A stretch of DNA of 64,000 nucleotides, taken from contig CAVVIK010000006.1 in NCBI GenBank assembly GCA_963748315.1, positions 868,001 to 932,000 of the forward strand. The letters are read 5' to 3'. The first letter of the stretch is position 1; each line of letters starts with the position of its first letter. The notes below the pieces were generated by a model. The model was not told where the DNA came from. It searched no databases and worked only from the letters and a program-made list of their open reading frames with translations. This DNA is from DASPHG01 sp963748315. GTDB lineage: Bacteria > Actinomycetota > Thermoleophilia > Solirubrobacterales > Thermoleophilaceae. The position numbers and the translations under genes are program-made. Positions 18,612-27,358 of this stretch are shown here, piece by piece.

Positions 18612-21036
18612 CTAGCAGCCGTTGACGCTGATCCGCCCTCGGCGCATGCGGAAGCTCCGGCGGACGATGCGGCTGCCGCCGCAGGCCTCGAACGGAAGCG
18701 CCGCCTGAACGACGTATCTGCGCTTGCGCTTGCCGCGGATGACGAGGGTCCAGCGCCGCCCGCGCACGACCGAGCGCAGCTTCTCGCCACGGAAGAACGT
18801 GCCGTGCCAGCGTCCGCGCGGGAACGCGAGCAGGTCGAGCCGGCCGCGGCGCTTCTTGAACGGAACCGCGTCCGGTCCGGGGCCATACGAGGCCAGCGTG
18901 TCGACGTCGGCCGGCAGGAGCGGCAGCACCGCACCGGCGCGCACCATCAGCGGCAGCTCGTCAACGGGCGCGGGCACGGTCGCTTCACGACGGCCGTGCA
19001 GCAGGCGCGCGCGGCGGACCCGCAGGCTGCCGCGCTTCTCGCGGTAGGAGACCGAGCGCCAGAAGTCGATCCAGCGGCCCGGAGGCAGGTACAGATCGCG
19101 CTCGGTGGCGCCGGGCTCGATCACCGGCGCCGCGAGCAGGTCCGGGCCGAACAGGTACTCGTCCTCACGCTGGTACGACCGCTCGTCTTCCGGATACGCG
19201 AGCGCCAGATAGCGCATGATCGGCAGCCCGGTCCGGCGGTACACGCGGTCGGCGGCCTCGAGATAGGGCAGGAGCCGCGTGTGCAGCTTCGCGTAGCGGC
19301 GCCAGTTGTCGATCTGGTCGTCGTCCTCGACCTGCGGCCGCTCCTTCTCGGGGAACGCGACGCCGTTGCGCTGCATGCGCATCACCGGCGACACCGCTCC
19401 GAACTGGACCCAGCGCATCAGCAGCTCGTCGGTGAGCTCGCGCGTCCCGAGGGCGAAGAAGCCGCCGATGTCGGATCCCCAGGTGCTGATGCCCGACATC
19501 CCGATCGACAGCGCGGCCTTGATCTGCGACGCGAGCCCGTCGAAGTCCCACCCCACCGTCGGGTCGCCGCTCCAGACCACCTGCGCGCACGGCGCGACGC
19601 CGGTGAACCCCGACCGCTGGAAGCGGATCAGCGGGCGCTTCTGCGCGCGCACGAAGTCGTACGCAGCGCAGTGGTACTGCGTGGGGTAGAGGTTGTGCAT
19701 CCGGGTGCCGTCCATGCCGTTCGCGTAGTGCGAGTCGAGCGGCGTGTACTCACCGAAGTCCTCCATCCAGCCGTCGTGGCCGTCCGCGGCCGCCTCGGCG
19801 AGGAGCTGTGCGTAGAACGAGCGCCCGGTCTCGGCGGAGAAATCGAACTGGCCGACGTCGAAGCGGCTCGTCGGCGAGCTCGAGTACTCGTACGTGTACG
19901 GATCGCCGCCGGCGTCGGTCGCCAGCGCGCCGGCGGCCGCAGCCTCGTCGAACCGCGGCTGGTAGCTCGTGCAGATCATCGGGTTGAAGTACGTCGTCAC
20001 CGCTGTGCCCCGCGCGTGGAAGGCGTCGACACGCTCGCGCTCGGCGCCCTCGCCTCCGACGTGGTCGCCACAAGGGAGGTAGTGGAGGTAGGTCTGCATC
20101 ACCGACACGGGCGCATCGGCGCGGCGCAGCGTCTCGAGCTGCCCGACTTGGTCTTCGAGGGGGCCGCCCGGCTGGAACCACGCGCCCCAAATCCACCGCG
20201 CGGCCGGCCGTGGCTGGCGTCCGGTGTACTTCGTGAAGCGCCGCAACGTGGCCTCCGGCGAGCCGCCGCCGAAGACGCGCAGTCGCAGGCTCGCGGGGGC
20301 GCCCTGCTCGGCGCCGAAGTCGTCAGGCGCGGTAGTGACCTCGACAGACCACTGGCGGTCGCCGCGGAAGTCGTGGTAGGCGGTCTCCTCGTTCTCGACG
20401 AGCACCCCGTAGCCCTCGGATGACAGCACCCATGGGATGGGGAAGTAGGTCGCGTCGTCGCGCTGCCGGTAGCCCTGCGGCGGCACGAAGCGTGGAGAGC
20501 ACGCTGCGCTCCGCGTCGGGGTAGTACGGGCCGTCGGCGACGTAGGTCTCGACCGGGCCCGCACCACGGTGGTCGATCCGCTCAGGCCGCTCGCCGAGGC
20601 CATAGAAGTGCTCGATCGCGGTCGCGTCGAAGCCCATCCCGAGCGACGTGGCGCCGGCCGGCGCGAGCGGCGTCGGCCTCGATCGCGATCGTGCCCGGCG
20701 TGCCGGGCCCGATCCGGACGCGCATCCGCCCGGCAGGCAAGGACGCCGCGGGGGTGACGACGGCGGTATCGACCTCGGCGACGAGGTCCGGGCCGTCGCG
20801 CGTCACCGAGGCCGCGCGCGTCGCACCGGCCCAGCCGGTCGTTGTGCGGTACCCGATCGGCATCGCGCGGCTCTCGCCTGCGACCGCGCGCCCGTCGGCG
20901 TCGATGAACTCGAGCGACCACGGATCGGTCTCGATCTGCGCCTGGAGCTCGCCCGATCCGACGACTTCAGGACGTCGGCGTGTGCGGCTGGCGCGATCAG
21001 CAGTAGCGCCAGTGCGCCGAGAGCGAATCTACGCAC
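18612..21036 (-). CDS. Secreted GH31 alpha-glycosidase (three frameshifts)
   Basis: Exported glycoside hydrolase family 31 enzyme, acting on alpha-linked glucosides or xylosides. ATG 21036 starts a signal peptide (RRFALGALALLLIAPAAHA). The N-terminal beta domain is spread over three frames with breaks near 20973, 20665 and 20497. The (beta/alpha)8 catalytic domain is intact and includes WGAWFQPGG, the nucleophile Asp in WMEDFGEYTPLD, the typical FQRSGFTG and the WSGDPTVGWDF segment. The distal part carries GADLYLPPGRW-type residues (DLYLPPGRWIDFW). The last 100 residues are strongly basic with many RR/KR pairs and end in Cys. Restored length about 805 residues. Indel errors are favoured, as the conserved text resumes each time. 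Confidence 0.85.
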
Positions 21037-21171
21037 GTTTCTGCCTGCACAAAGGCGGGTATGGCCCCCACATGGGGCTGTTCGACCTCGTCAAGGAGTT
21101 GCTTGGCGACGCAGACAACGCAACAGGGCAACCCTCGCTCGCCCAGATAACGATCATCTCGACCGAGCCCG

Positions 21172-22227
21172 TCAAGGCGACCAGCGAAAGCCAGTCGAGC
21201 TCGGCGCAGGGCTGAGCGGGCTCTGCGGTAGTCCGTCGGGAACGCGCGGGTCGTTGTAGCCGGCCGGCGCGACGTCGTTGGGCGCGTCGGGGTGGAAGAG
21301 CGATGCCAGGTATTGGATCTGGCCGCGCCCGCATCCGAGCTCCCACTGGCCGCCGCCGTACGCCGTGATGCCGCGCTCCGCGCACCAGTCGTACGTGTCG
21401 AGCAGCGAGCGCAGGCCGCCGACGCGCGACGGCTTGACGTTCACCATCTTCGGCGGGAAGGGCAACGCCTCGATGTCGGCGATCGAATGGATCGGCGCGT
21501 CCCACGTGATCCGGTCGCGATGCGGCTCGAGGATCGGATCGGTCTCGTCCGTGAGCGCCGGATCCTCGATCCACGCGTCCGGGAACGCATCCACCACCTT
21601 CGCGTAGAGCACCGGGTCGGGCGGCTGGTCGACGACCGTGCCTTTGTACTGGCCCTTGAAGTCGACCGAGTCGATTGCGCCCGTCGCCACCAGCTCGGCG
21701 ATCAGCTCGTCGGTCCACGAGCTCGTCGGGTCGAGCTTGAAGCGCAGTGTCGGGTACTTCGCGAGCCGGTTCGTAACAGGATCGAGCGTCGGCGGATCCC
21801 CCAGGCGCAGCGACGCGACGAACGTGACCGGCTGTGCCTCGCGGTCGAGTGCCTCGGTCAGCGGAATGCCCTGCTGGCGCAGCGCGAGGTCGAGCCCCGC
21901 GCTTTCGAACGCCCACCGCCTATAGAGCCGCGACACCTCGCGCACGGGCTCGCCCGCGGAGAAGAGGTCGAGGCCGCCGACGAGCTCGCAGAATGACGCG
22001 ACCGTGTGGCTGCCCGCGAGCGGCTGCACCGGGCCCGCGTCCCGCATCGCGATGTGGTCGAGCGCGTCGTAGGTGACGTCCTCGCCGATGCCCTCCTCGC
22101 CGCCGCCCTTGATCCGGATCGTCGTCGAGAGGCGCGTGAACTCCGGCGAAGCCTCGAACTCCTGGCCCTCGAGCTCATAGCCCTCGACTTCGAGCGGCAG
22201 GTCGGCGACGCGGTCGAAAGTGCTCAG
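21172..22227 (-). CDS. Enolase-superfamily protein (mandelate racemase/muconate cycloisomerase-like)
   Basis: An enolase-superfamily enzyme of about 351 residues. These enzymes use a divalent metal to abstract a proton alpha to a carboxylate. The C-terminal barrel has putative metal ligands in order: Asp in SVDFKG, Glu in WIEDPAL and Asp in TWDAPIHS. Possible catalytic Lys residues lie in RFKLDP and VNVKPSRVGG. The N-terminal capping domain is present (LSTTIRIKGGGEEGIGEDV). The best start is CTG 22227, which overlaps the stop of the secreted repeat protein as CTGA; no ATG, GTG or TTG fits as well. Closest roles would be cycloisomerase, racemase or dehydratase; the reaction cannot be decided. 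It ends with GYNDPRVPDGLPQSP. Confidence 0.8.
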   Translation of the reverse strand: MSTFDRVADLPLEVEGYELEGQEFEASPEFTRLSTTIRIKGGGEEGIGEDVTYDALDHIAMRDAGPVQPLAGSHTVASFCELVGGLDLFSAGEPVREVSRLYRRWAFESAGLDLALRQQGIPLTEALDREAQPVTFVASLRLGDPPTLDPVTNRLAKYPTLRFKLDPTSSWTDELIAELVATGAIDSVDFKGQYKGTVVDQPPDPVLYAKVVDAFPDAWIEDPALTDETDPILEPHRDRITWDAPIHSIADIEALPFPPKMVNVKPSRVGGLRSLLDTYDWCAERGITAYGGGQWELGCGRGQIQYLASLFHPDAPNDVAPAGYNDPRVPDGLPQSPLSPAPSSTGFRWSP

Positions 22228-23906
22228 CGCTTCACCTTCGTCTTGCCGCGGCGGTAGCCCGCCTTCTTGGCGACGGCGCGACGTCCCTTCGACTTGATCC
22301 GCGCCCGCCCGCGCCGGCCCGTCGTCGCCGTGTGCTTGCCGATGCGCACCTTCGCGCCGCGCACGGGGGCGACCACTCCGCCGCTGCGGGCGCGCACGCG
22401 CACGCGCACACGCTTGCCGTGCCGCCGCCGCGCACGGACCTTCAGCTTCGGGCGCGTCTCCTGGGTGACGGGGGCGGTTGCATCGCGCACGAGCAGCAGC
22501 CCGCCCAGCACCCCCACGTATGCCGTCCCGTCGGGTCCGAGGCTCACCGGGGCGTAGTTGTTGTTGAACCCGATGCCCTGCCCGGTCAGCCGCTTCCAGA
22601 CGGTTCGGCCCGTGCGGAAGTCGAGCGCCGTGAGGAACCACGGGTCGTCGGAGTCGCCCTCCGCGTCCTGGGTGTAGATGTAGACGAGGCCGCTCGAGAG
22701 CGAGAGCTTCGGGACCAGCGACGGCGAGATCTCGTCTGAGTGCCAGACCTTCGTGCAGCCCTCGCCGTCGCGCTCGATGTCGACCCGCTCGATGCCCGGC
22801 TGCGTCCGCTCGCCGTTCATCGTCGCCATCGGGCCCGTGTAGCCGTAGTTGTTCTCGACGATCAACGAGTTGCCGGCCCCGATGAGCGAGTTGTCGGTCG
22901 ATCCCTGGCCCTTCTCGAACACGGCCTGCTCGCAGACCTGCCGGCCGTTGCGCCGGCGGTAGACGACGACGTGCATCGGATCCGCGTTGTCGGTGATCGA
23001 CACCCAGCCGTCGCCGTGCAGCGTCGGCGTGGTGCCCGAGCCCGCGCTGACCTGGCCGGGCTTCTGCACGCCGGTGTTGTCGTAGACCTTGCGCCAGACG
23101 ACGACGGGCGTTCCGTCGCTGCCCGCCTCGAACCGGTACAGCGCCTTCTCGGACACGATGTAGACGTCGTTTTCGTCGCCGACGGCGAACGAGTTCTGGA
23201 CGACCTCGCCCAGGTCGTAGGTCTTCACCGCGCGCGTCGCGGGGTCGATGACGGCGATGATCCCCGCCGTCGTCGCGAGCCAGATCCGGCCCGACCAGTC
23301 GGGGAGTGCGGAGATGATCTTCGAGCCGGACGGGATGTCGGCGGTCAGGTCGTAGTCCTCGACCACGGTGAACTCCCCGTTCTCGATCGCGATCACGAGG
23401 ATGTGGCGCTCTGTGGTCGGGACCACCGCGCGATCCTGGTTGTCGAGATAGAAGTAGCCGCCGCCGGCGAAGTCCTGGAACGGGTTCGTGCTCGGCGCGC
23501 GCGGCGGAAGCTCCATCGACGCGAGCTCCTCGAGCGTTTGCGCGTCGAAGAGCTTCAGCCGAACCGCGCGCAGCTGGATGCACGTCGTGACGATCTGATC
23601 TTGCGAGTTGAACGTGATCGACCCGCAGACGCCGCCGGGCGGCTCGTAATGCGTCAGTACCTCGGTGTCGCTCCCGAGCGGCCCGGACCAGACGTTCGTG
23701 TCGGTCTGGAACGCGTCCGAGTGGATGTTCGAGCGCTGGTTGGGCGCCATGAACGGATGCGTGGGCGCGGGCGGCGCGAACACCGGCGCGGGGGCCCACG
23801 GCTCGCCCGTGAACGTGGGCGGAGGATCGGCGTCCGGCGTCTCGGGGATCTGCGCGGACGCGGGGCTCGCGAATGCGAGCAGCACGACCAGGAGCGCAAG
23901 CAGCAT
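22224..23906 (-). CDS. Secreted PQQ-like beta-propeller protein with basic C-terminal domain
   Basis: A 560-residue exported protein. ATG 23906 starts a signal peptide (LLALLVVLLAFASPASAQ). A Pro-rich linker is followed by repeated blade-like motifs resembling PQQ/WD-type propellers, for example IWLATTAGIIAVIDPATRAV and WFLTALDFRTGRTVWKRL. Enzymatic residues are not evident; such proteins are often sensors or adhesins. The final 75 residues form a very basic domain (KVRARRRHGKRVRVRVRARS) with a pattern like a carboxypeptidase-regulatory-like repeat (PVRGAKVRIGKHTATTGRRG). The start is only 17 bases from the divergent DUF1244 gene, and the stop overlaps the enolase-superfamily gene. Function unknown. 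Confidence 0.8.
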   Translation of the reverse strand: MLLALLVVLLAFASPASAQIPETPDADPPPTFTGEPWAPAPVFAPPAPTHPFMAPNQRSNIHSDAFQTDTNVWSGPLGSDTEVLTHYEPPGGVCGSITFNSQDQIVTTCIQLRAVRLKLFDAQTLEELASMELPPRAPSTNPFQDFAGGGYFYLDNQDRAVVPTTERHILVIAIENGEFTVVEDYDLTADIPSGSKIISALPDWSGRIWLATTAGIIAVIDPATRAVKTYDLGEVVQNSFAVGDENDVYIVSEKALYRFEAGSDGTPVVVWRKVYDNTGVQKPGQVSAGSGTTPTLHGDGWVSITDNADPMHVVVYRRRNGRQVCEQAVFEKGQGSTDNSLIGAGNSLIVENNYGYTGPMATMNGERTQPGIERVDIERDGEGCTKVWHSDEISPSLVPKLSLSSGLVYIYTQDAEGDSDDPWFLTALDFRTGRTVWKRLTGQGIGFNNNYAPVSLGPDGTAYVGVLGGLLLVRDATAPVTQETRPKLKVRARRRHGKRVRVRVRARSGGVVAPVRGAKVRIGKHTATTGRRGRARIKSKGRRAVAKKAGYRRGKTKVKR

Positions 23907-23923
23907 CCGAAATACTCTGCCAC

Positions 23924-24164
23924 GTGAGCGACCGAACCGAGCTAGAGGCCGCCGCGTTCCGCCGCCTCGTCGAGCACCTGCGCGAGCGCACGGACGTGCA
24001 GAACATCGACCTGATGGAGTTGGCCGGGTTCTGCCGCAACTGCCTTTCGCGCTGGTACCGCGAGGCCGCCGAGGAGCGCGGGGTGGAGCTGACGGACTGC
24101 CGAAGCGCGCGAGCTCGTTTACGGGATGCCGTACGAGGAGTGGAAGGCGAAGCACCAGCGCTGA
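23924..24164 (+). CDS. DUF1244 family protein (one frameshift)
   Basis: Small (about 79-residue) protein of the DUF1244 family, typical of proteobacteria and some actinobacteria. Conserved core: FRRLVEHLRERTDVQNIDLM then ELAGFCRNCLSRWY, with the Cys pair CRNC. GTG 23924 is the start. The reading frame breaks near 24101, where an extra T follows ELTD. The family C-terminus AEARELVYGMPYEEWKAKHQ then continues in the next frame to TGA 24162-24164. Function unknown; the Cys pair could bind metal. It precedes the suf regulator by 34 bases, but a palindromic operator and promoter lie between, so cotranscription is not required. Confidence 0.82.
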
Positions 24165-24173
24165 GCCATATCC

Positions 24174-24197
24174 GACCTAAACGCTAGGATTTAGGTC
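24174..24197. promoter_or_regulatory. Perfect palindromic operator at the suf regulator start
   Basis: GACCTAAA and TTTAGGTC form a perfect 8-base inverted repeat with an 8-base spacer, ending one base before the ATG of the Rrf2-family regulator. The spacer and right arm contain TAGGAT (24185-24190), a good -10 hexamer eight bases before the ATG. An RNA starting at or next to the A of ATG would be leaderless, and a dimer bound here would cover the -10 and the start codon. This is the expected geometry of an autoregulated Rrf2 (SufR/IscR-like) repressor site. Binding is inferred. Confidence 0.65.
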
Positions 24198-24198
24198 A

Positions 24199-24654
24199 AT
24201 GAACTTCTCGGCGAAGGCGGAATACGGCGTCCGGCTCATGATCGAGCTGGGGCGGCAGCAGAGCGAACGGGCGGTGTCCCTGAAGGCGATCTCGGAGGCG
24301 GAGATGCTGCCGCTGCCCTACCTAGAGCACGTGGCGGCGGACCTGAAGGCCGCGGGCCTCGTCGAGTCGAGCCGCGGCGCGCACGGCGGCTACCGTCTGG
24401 CGCGGCCCGCGTCGGCGATCGACATGGCCGAGGTGGTCCAGGCGCTCGAGGGGCCGATCGCGCCGATGGACTGCTTTGGCGGCGACGCGGCGCGGCACGT
24501 GGCGTGCTCGCACGAGCGCGACCACGGGCACGGCTGCGCGACCAAGCTGCTGTGGACGCGCGTCCAGGGCGGGGTTTTGAAAGCACTTCAGAAGACGACG
24601 CTCGCCGAGCTCGTCGACTTTTCGACGTCAAAGGAGGCCGACCCAGTTGGCTGA
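24199..24654 (+). CDS. Rrf2-family Fe-S-responsive regulator of the suf operon (SufR/IscR-like)
   Basis: Winged-helix regulator of 151 residues. The N-terminus MNFSAKAEYGVRLMIELGRQ and the wing-region GAHGGYRLARPASAI are diagnostic of Rrf2 proteins. Three cysteines in the expected cluster region, MDCFGG, VACSHE and HGCAT, can ligate a [2Fe-2S] or [4Fe-4S] cluster. Being the first gene of a suf operon and lying behind a perfect palindrome implies that it senses Fe-S status and represses the operon when clusters are sufficient, as known for SufR and IscR. ATG 24199 lacks a Shine-Dalgarno sequence, consistent with a leaderless mRNA. The 3' end overlaps sufC by 8 bases. Confidence 0.93.
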   Translation: MNFSAKAEYGVRLMIELGRQQSERAVSLKAISEAEMLPLPYLEHVAADLKAAGLVESSRGAHGGYRLARPASAIDMAEVVQALEGPIAPMDCFGGDAARHVACSHERDHGHGCATKLLWTRVQGGVLKALQKTTLAELVDFSTSKEADPVG

Positions 24655-25411
24655 TCTGGAGATCAGGAACCTGTACGTCAGCGCGGGCGAGAGGGAGATC
24701 CTCAAGGGGCTCGACCTCGAGGTCTCGAAGGGCGAGATCCACGCCCTCATGGGCCCGAACGGATCGGGCAAGTCGACGCTCGCGAACGTGATCATGGGGC
24801 ACCCGGGCCTCGAGGTGACCGACGGCACGATCTGCTTCAAGGGCGAGGACATCACCGAGGTCGAGCCCGACGAGCGCGCGCGCATGGGCCTCTTCATGGC
24901 GTTCCAGTACCCGGTCGCCGTGCCCGGCGTGACGGTCACCAAGTACCTGCGCACGGTCATGAACGCGCACCGCGAGGCGAAGGGCGAGGACCCCGTCAGC
25001 CTGAAGGACTTCCGCAAGACGGTGGAGGCGGCCATGGCGCTGACCGAGGTGCCGAAGGAGTTCTCCACGCGGTACCTGAACGAGGGCTTCTCCGGCGGGG
25101 AGAAGAAGCGGATGGAGATCCTCCAGCTCGCGCTCCAGCACCCCGAGATGGCGATCCTCGACGAGACCGACTCAGGGCTCGACATCGACGCATTGCGGAC
25201 CGTCGCAAGGGGCGTCAACGCGACGGCGGGCCCTGATATGGGCGTCCTGATCATCACCCACTACCAGCGCATCCTCCACCTCGTCCAGCCCACGCATGTG
25301 CACGTGCTGTTCGAGGGCCGGATCGTGAAGGAGGGCGGCTCGGAGATCGTCGAGCAGCTCGAGGAGAAGGGCTACGGCTGGATCCGCGAGGAGGTCGAGG
25401 CGGCCGCCTGA
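24647..25411 (+). CDS. sufC: Fe-S cluster assembly ATPase SufC
   Basis: ABC-type ATPase of the SufBCD scaffold complex, 254 residues. Walker A is GPNGSGKST, the ABC signature is FSGGEKKRME, and Walker B is MAILDETDSGLDID, with the SufC-typical TDSGLD. The start is TTG 24647, placed 7 to 8 bases after a good AAGGAGG site and inside the end of the regulator gene. The last base of its TGA is the first base of the sufS ATG (TGATG). Energy from SufC drives conformational change in SufB-SufD during cluster assembly. Full length and intact. Confidence 0.96.
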   Translation: MADLEIRNLYVSAGEREILKGLDLEVSKGEIHALMGPNGSGKSTLANVIMGHPGLEVTDGTICFKGEDITEVEPDERARMGLFMAFQYPVAVPGVTVTKYLRTVMNAHREAKGEDPVSLKDFRKTVEAAMALTEVPKEFSTRYLNEGFSGGEKKRMEILQLALQHPEMAILDETDSGLDIDALRTVARGVNATAGPDMGVLIITHYQRILHLVQPTHVHVLFEGRIVKEGGSEIVEQLEEKGYGWIREEVEAAA

Positions 25412-26592
25412 TGGAGCTGACCGCGGTCACACCTGCCGAGTTCCCGACGCTGCGGGGCGGCATCGCGTACCTCGACTCGAGCGCGACGTCGCAGACGCCT
25501 CAGCGCGTGATCGACGAGATGACGCGCTACTACACGGACTACCGCGCGAGCGTCCACCGCGGCATCTACCCGATCGCGGCCGAGGCCACCGACCGGTTCG
25601 AGGGAGCACGCAAGCGGATCGCGCAGTGGCTCGGATGGGAGGCTCGCGGCACGATCTTCACGCCCAACGCGACGGGCGCGATCAACCTCGTCGCGCGCAC
25701 GAACGTCGCAGAGGGCGATCTCGTGGTGCTCACCGAGATGGAGCACCACTCGAACATCGTGCCCTGGCAGCTCGCCGGCGCACGGCTCGAGTACGTGCGC
25801 ATCGACGACGAGGGCTGCCTCGACCTCGACCACCTCGACGAGCTGCTCGCGAACGGGCCGAAGCTCGTATCGGTCGCGCACGTGTCAAACGTGCTCGGCA
25901 CGATCAACCCGGTCGAGGAGATCGTCCGGCGCGCCCGCGCCGCGGGTGCGCTCACCGTCATCGACGGCGCGCAGGCCGTGCCGCAGGTGCCGGTGGACCT
26001 GGCGGCGATCGACCCCGACTTCTACGCCTGGACCGGCCACAAGGCCTACGGCCCGACCGGGATCGGCGTCTTGCACGGGCGCGTCGAGCTGCTCGAGCGG
26101 ATGCCGCCCTTCATCGGCGGCGGCCACATGATCAAGCGCGTCGACCTCGACTCGTCCACCTGGATCGAGCTGCCGTGGAAGTTCGAGGCCGGTACCTCGC
26201 AGGTCGCGGAGGCGATCGGCCTCGGTGCCGCGGTCGAGTGGCTCGCCGAGATCGGCATGGAGTCCGTGCGGGCACATGAGCTCGAGATCACCTCCTATGC
26301 GCTCGAGCGGCTGGCGGGGATCGAGGGCGTGAAGGTGAACGGCCCGCCCGACGCCGACCGGCGCGGGGCGCTCGTCTCGTTCGAGTTCGGCGACCTGCAC
26401 CCGCACGACGTGGCCGAGGTCCTCGGCCGCGACGGCGTGTGCATCCGGGCAGGCCACCACTGCGCGCAGCCGCTCATGCGGCGCCTCGGCGTCACCGCCA
26501 CCTCGCGCGCCAGCTTCGCGATCCACTCAACACGGGAGGACGTCGATCGCCTCGTAGAGGGGCTGGAGCGTGTGAGGAGCGTGTTCGCGTAG
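25411..26592 (+). CDS. sufS: Cysteine desulfurase SufS
   Basis: PLP-dependent enzyme of 393 residues that removes sulfur from cysteine and passes it as persulfide to SufU. The N-terminal substrate motif YLDSSATSQTPQRV is present. The PLP Lys is in WTGHKAYGPTGIG, and the active-site Cys is in CIRAGHHCAQPLM, with the SufS-type (group II) short loop RAGHHCA. His residues near the cofactor are seen in EMEHHSNIVPW. ATG 25411 overlaps the sufC stop by one base; sufU follows three bases after the stop. Confidence 0.96.
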   Translation: MELTAVTPAEFPTLRGGIAYLDSSATSQTPQRVIDEMTRYYTDYRASVHRGIYPIAAEATDRFEGARKRIAQWLGWEARGTIFTPNATGAINLVARTNVAEGDLVVLTEMEHHSNIVPWQLAGARLEYVRIDDEGCLDLDHLDELLANGPKLVSVAHVSNVLGTINPVEEIVRRARAAGALTVIDGAQAVPQVPVDLAAIDPDFYAWTGHKAYGPTGIGVLHGRVELLERMPPFIGGGHMIKRVDLDSSTWIELPWKFEAGTSQVAEAIGLGAAVEWLAEIGMESVRAHELEITSYALERLAGIEGVKVNGPPDADRRGALVSFEFGDLHPHDVAEVLGRDGVCIRAGHHCAQPLMRRLGVTATSRASFAIHSTREDVDRLVEGLERVRSVFA

Positions 26593-26594
26593 CC

Positions 26595-27041
26595 GTGGAC
26601 GACCTCTACCGCGAGCAGATCCTCGACCACTACAAGAAGCCCCGCAACTGGGGCGAGCTCGCCGATGCCGATTACGAGTTCGAGGACACCAACCCGCTGT
26701 GCGGCGACGTGCTGAAGGTGCAGCTCAAGGTCGACGACACCGGGATGGTCGAGGACTTGCGCTTCTCCGGCGCAGGCTGCGCGATCAGCCAGGCGGCCGC
26801 CTCGCTCGTATCCGACGAGATCAAGGGGATGAAGGTCGACGACGTCGTCCGGCTCGACCGCGACGCCGTCCTTGAGCTGCTCGGGATCGACATCTCGGCG
26901 ACGCGTATGAAGTGCGCGATGTTGTCGCTCAAGGTGCTCAAGTCCGCTGCCCTTGGGAGCGCCGCGGAGTGGGACACGGATGAGCCGTCGGCTGCCGAAC
27001 GCGGGTCGGCGCCGTCGCTAGACTCTAAATCCGAGCTATGA
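26595..27041 (+). CDS. sufU: Zinc-dependent sulfurtransferase SufU
   Basis: IscU-like fold of the Gram-positive SufU type, 148 residues; it accepts persulfide sulfur from SufS through zinc-ligand exchange. GTG 26595 begins DDLYREQILDHYKKPRNWG, the SufU hallmark. Zinc and acceptor residues are visible: Cys in NPLCGD with the nearby Asp, Cys in GAGCAISQA, and Cys in MKCAML. The insertion and C-terminal DTDEPSAAERGSA tail are slightly longer than in the Bacillus protein. Its stop overlaps the Rieske gene by 4 bases. Presence of SufU rather than SufE fits Firmicutes and Actinobacteria. Confidence 0.95.
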   Translation: MDDLYREQILDHYKKPRNWGELADADYEFEDTNPLCGDVLKVQLKVDDTGMVEDLRFSGAGCAISQAAASLVSDEIKGMKVDDVVRLDRDAVLELLGIDISATRMKCAMLSLKVLKSAALGSAAEWDTDEPSAAERGSAPSLDSKSEL

Positions 27042-27358
27042 AGTCGGAAATCATCGACATAGGCAGCCTCTCCGAGCTCCCGCCCGGCACGATGAAGCTG
27101 GTCGAGTGGGAGGACCTCGAGATCGGCGTGTTCAACTGCAACGGCGAGATCTATGCAATCGAGGACCGCTGCTCGCACGACAACGGGCCGCTCGTCGAGG
27201 GCACGCTCGACCAGGAGAAGTGCACGGTCGAGTGCCCGCGGCACGGGTCCGAGTTCGACCTGCGCACCGGCAAGCCGGTCACGCTGCCCGCGTACGTTCC
27301 GGTCGAGACGTTTCCCGTGACCGTCGAGGGGGACCAGATAAAGGTGGAGGTGGAATAG
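27038..27358 (+). CDS. Rieske-type [2Fe-2S] ferredoxin in the suf operon
   Basis: A 106-residue single-domain Rieske protein, similar to the ferredoxin subunits of aromatic dioxygenases and NirD. The cluster ligands form the expected pairs: CSHDNG (Cys and His) and CPRHGSEFDLRTG (Cys and His). It has no membrane helix. ATG 27038 overlaps the sufU stop as ATGA and sufB follows directly, so it is a genuine operon member. Rieske genes inside suf operons are seen in several actinobacteria. A role in supplying electrons to assembly, or as a client of it, is inference. Confidence 0.93.
   Translation: MKSEIIDIGSLSELPPGTMKLVEWEDLEIGVFNCNGEIYAIEDRCSHDNGPLVEGTLDQEKCTVECPRHGSEFDLRTGKPVTLPAYVPVETFPVTVEGDQIKVEVE

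Noticed and set aside
21072..21215. A 47-codon plus-strand ORF starting MGLFDLVKELLGDADN in the gap before the enolase-superfamily gene end
   Set aside because: It overlaps the conserved C-terminus of the enolase-superfamily protein by 44 bases, has no clear ribosome site, and no recognised homologue. It remains possible but is not supported.
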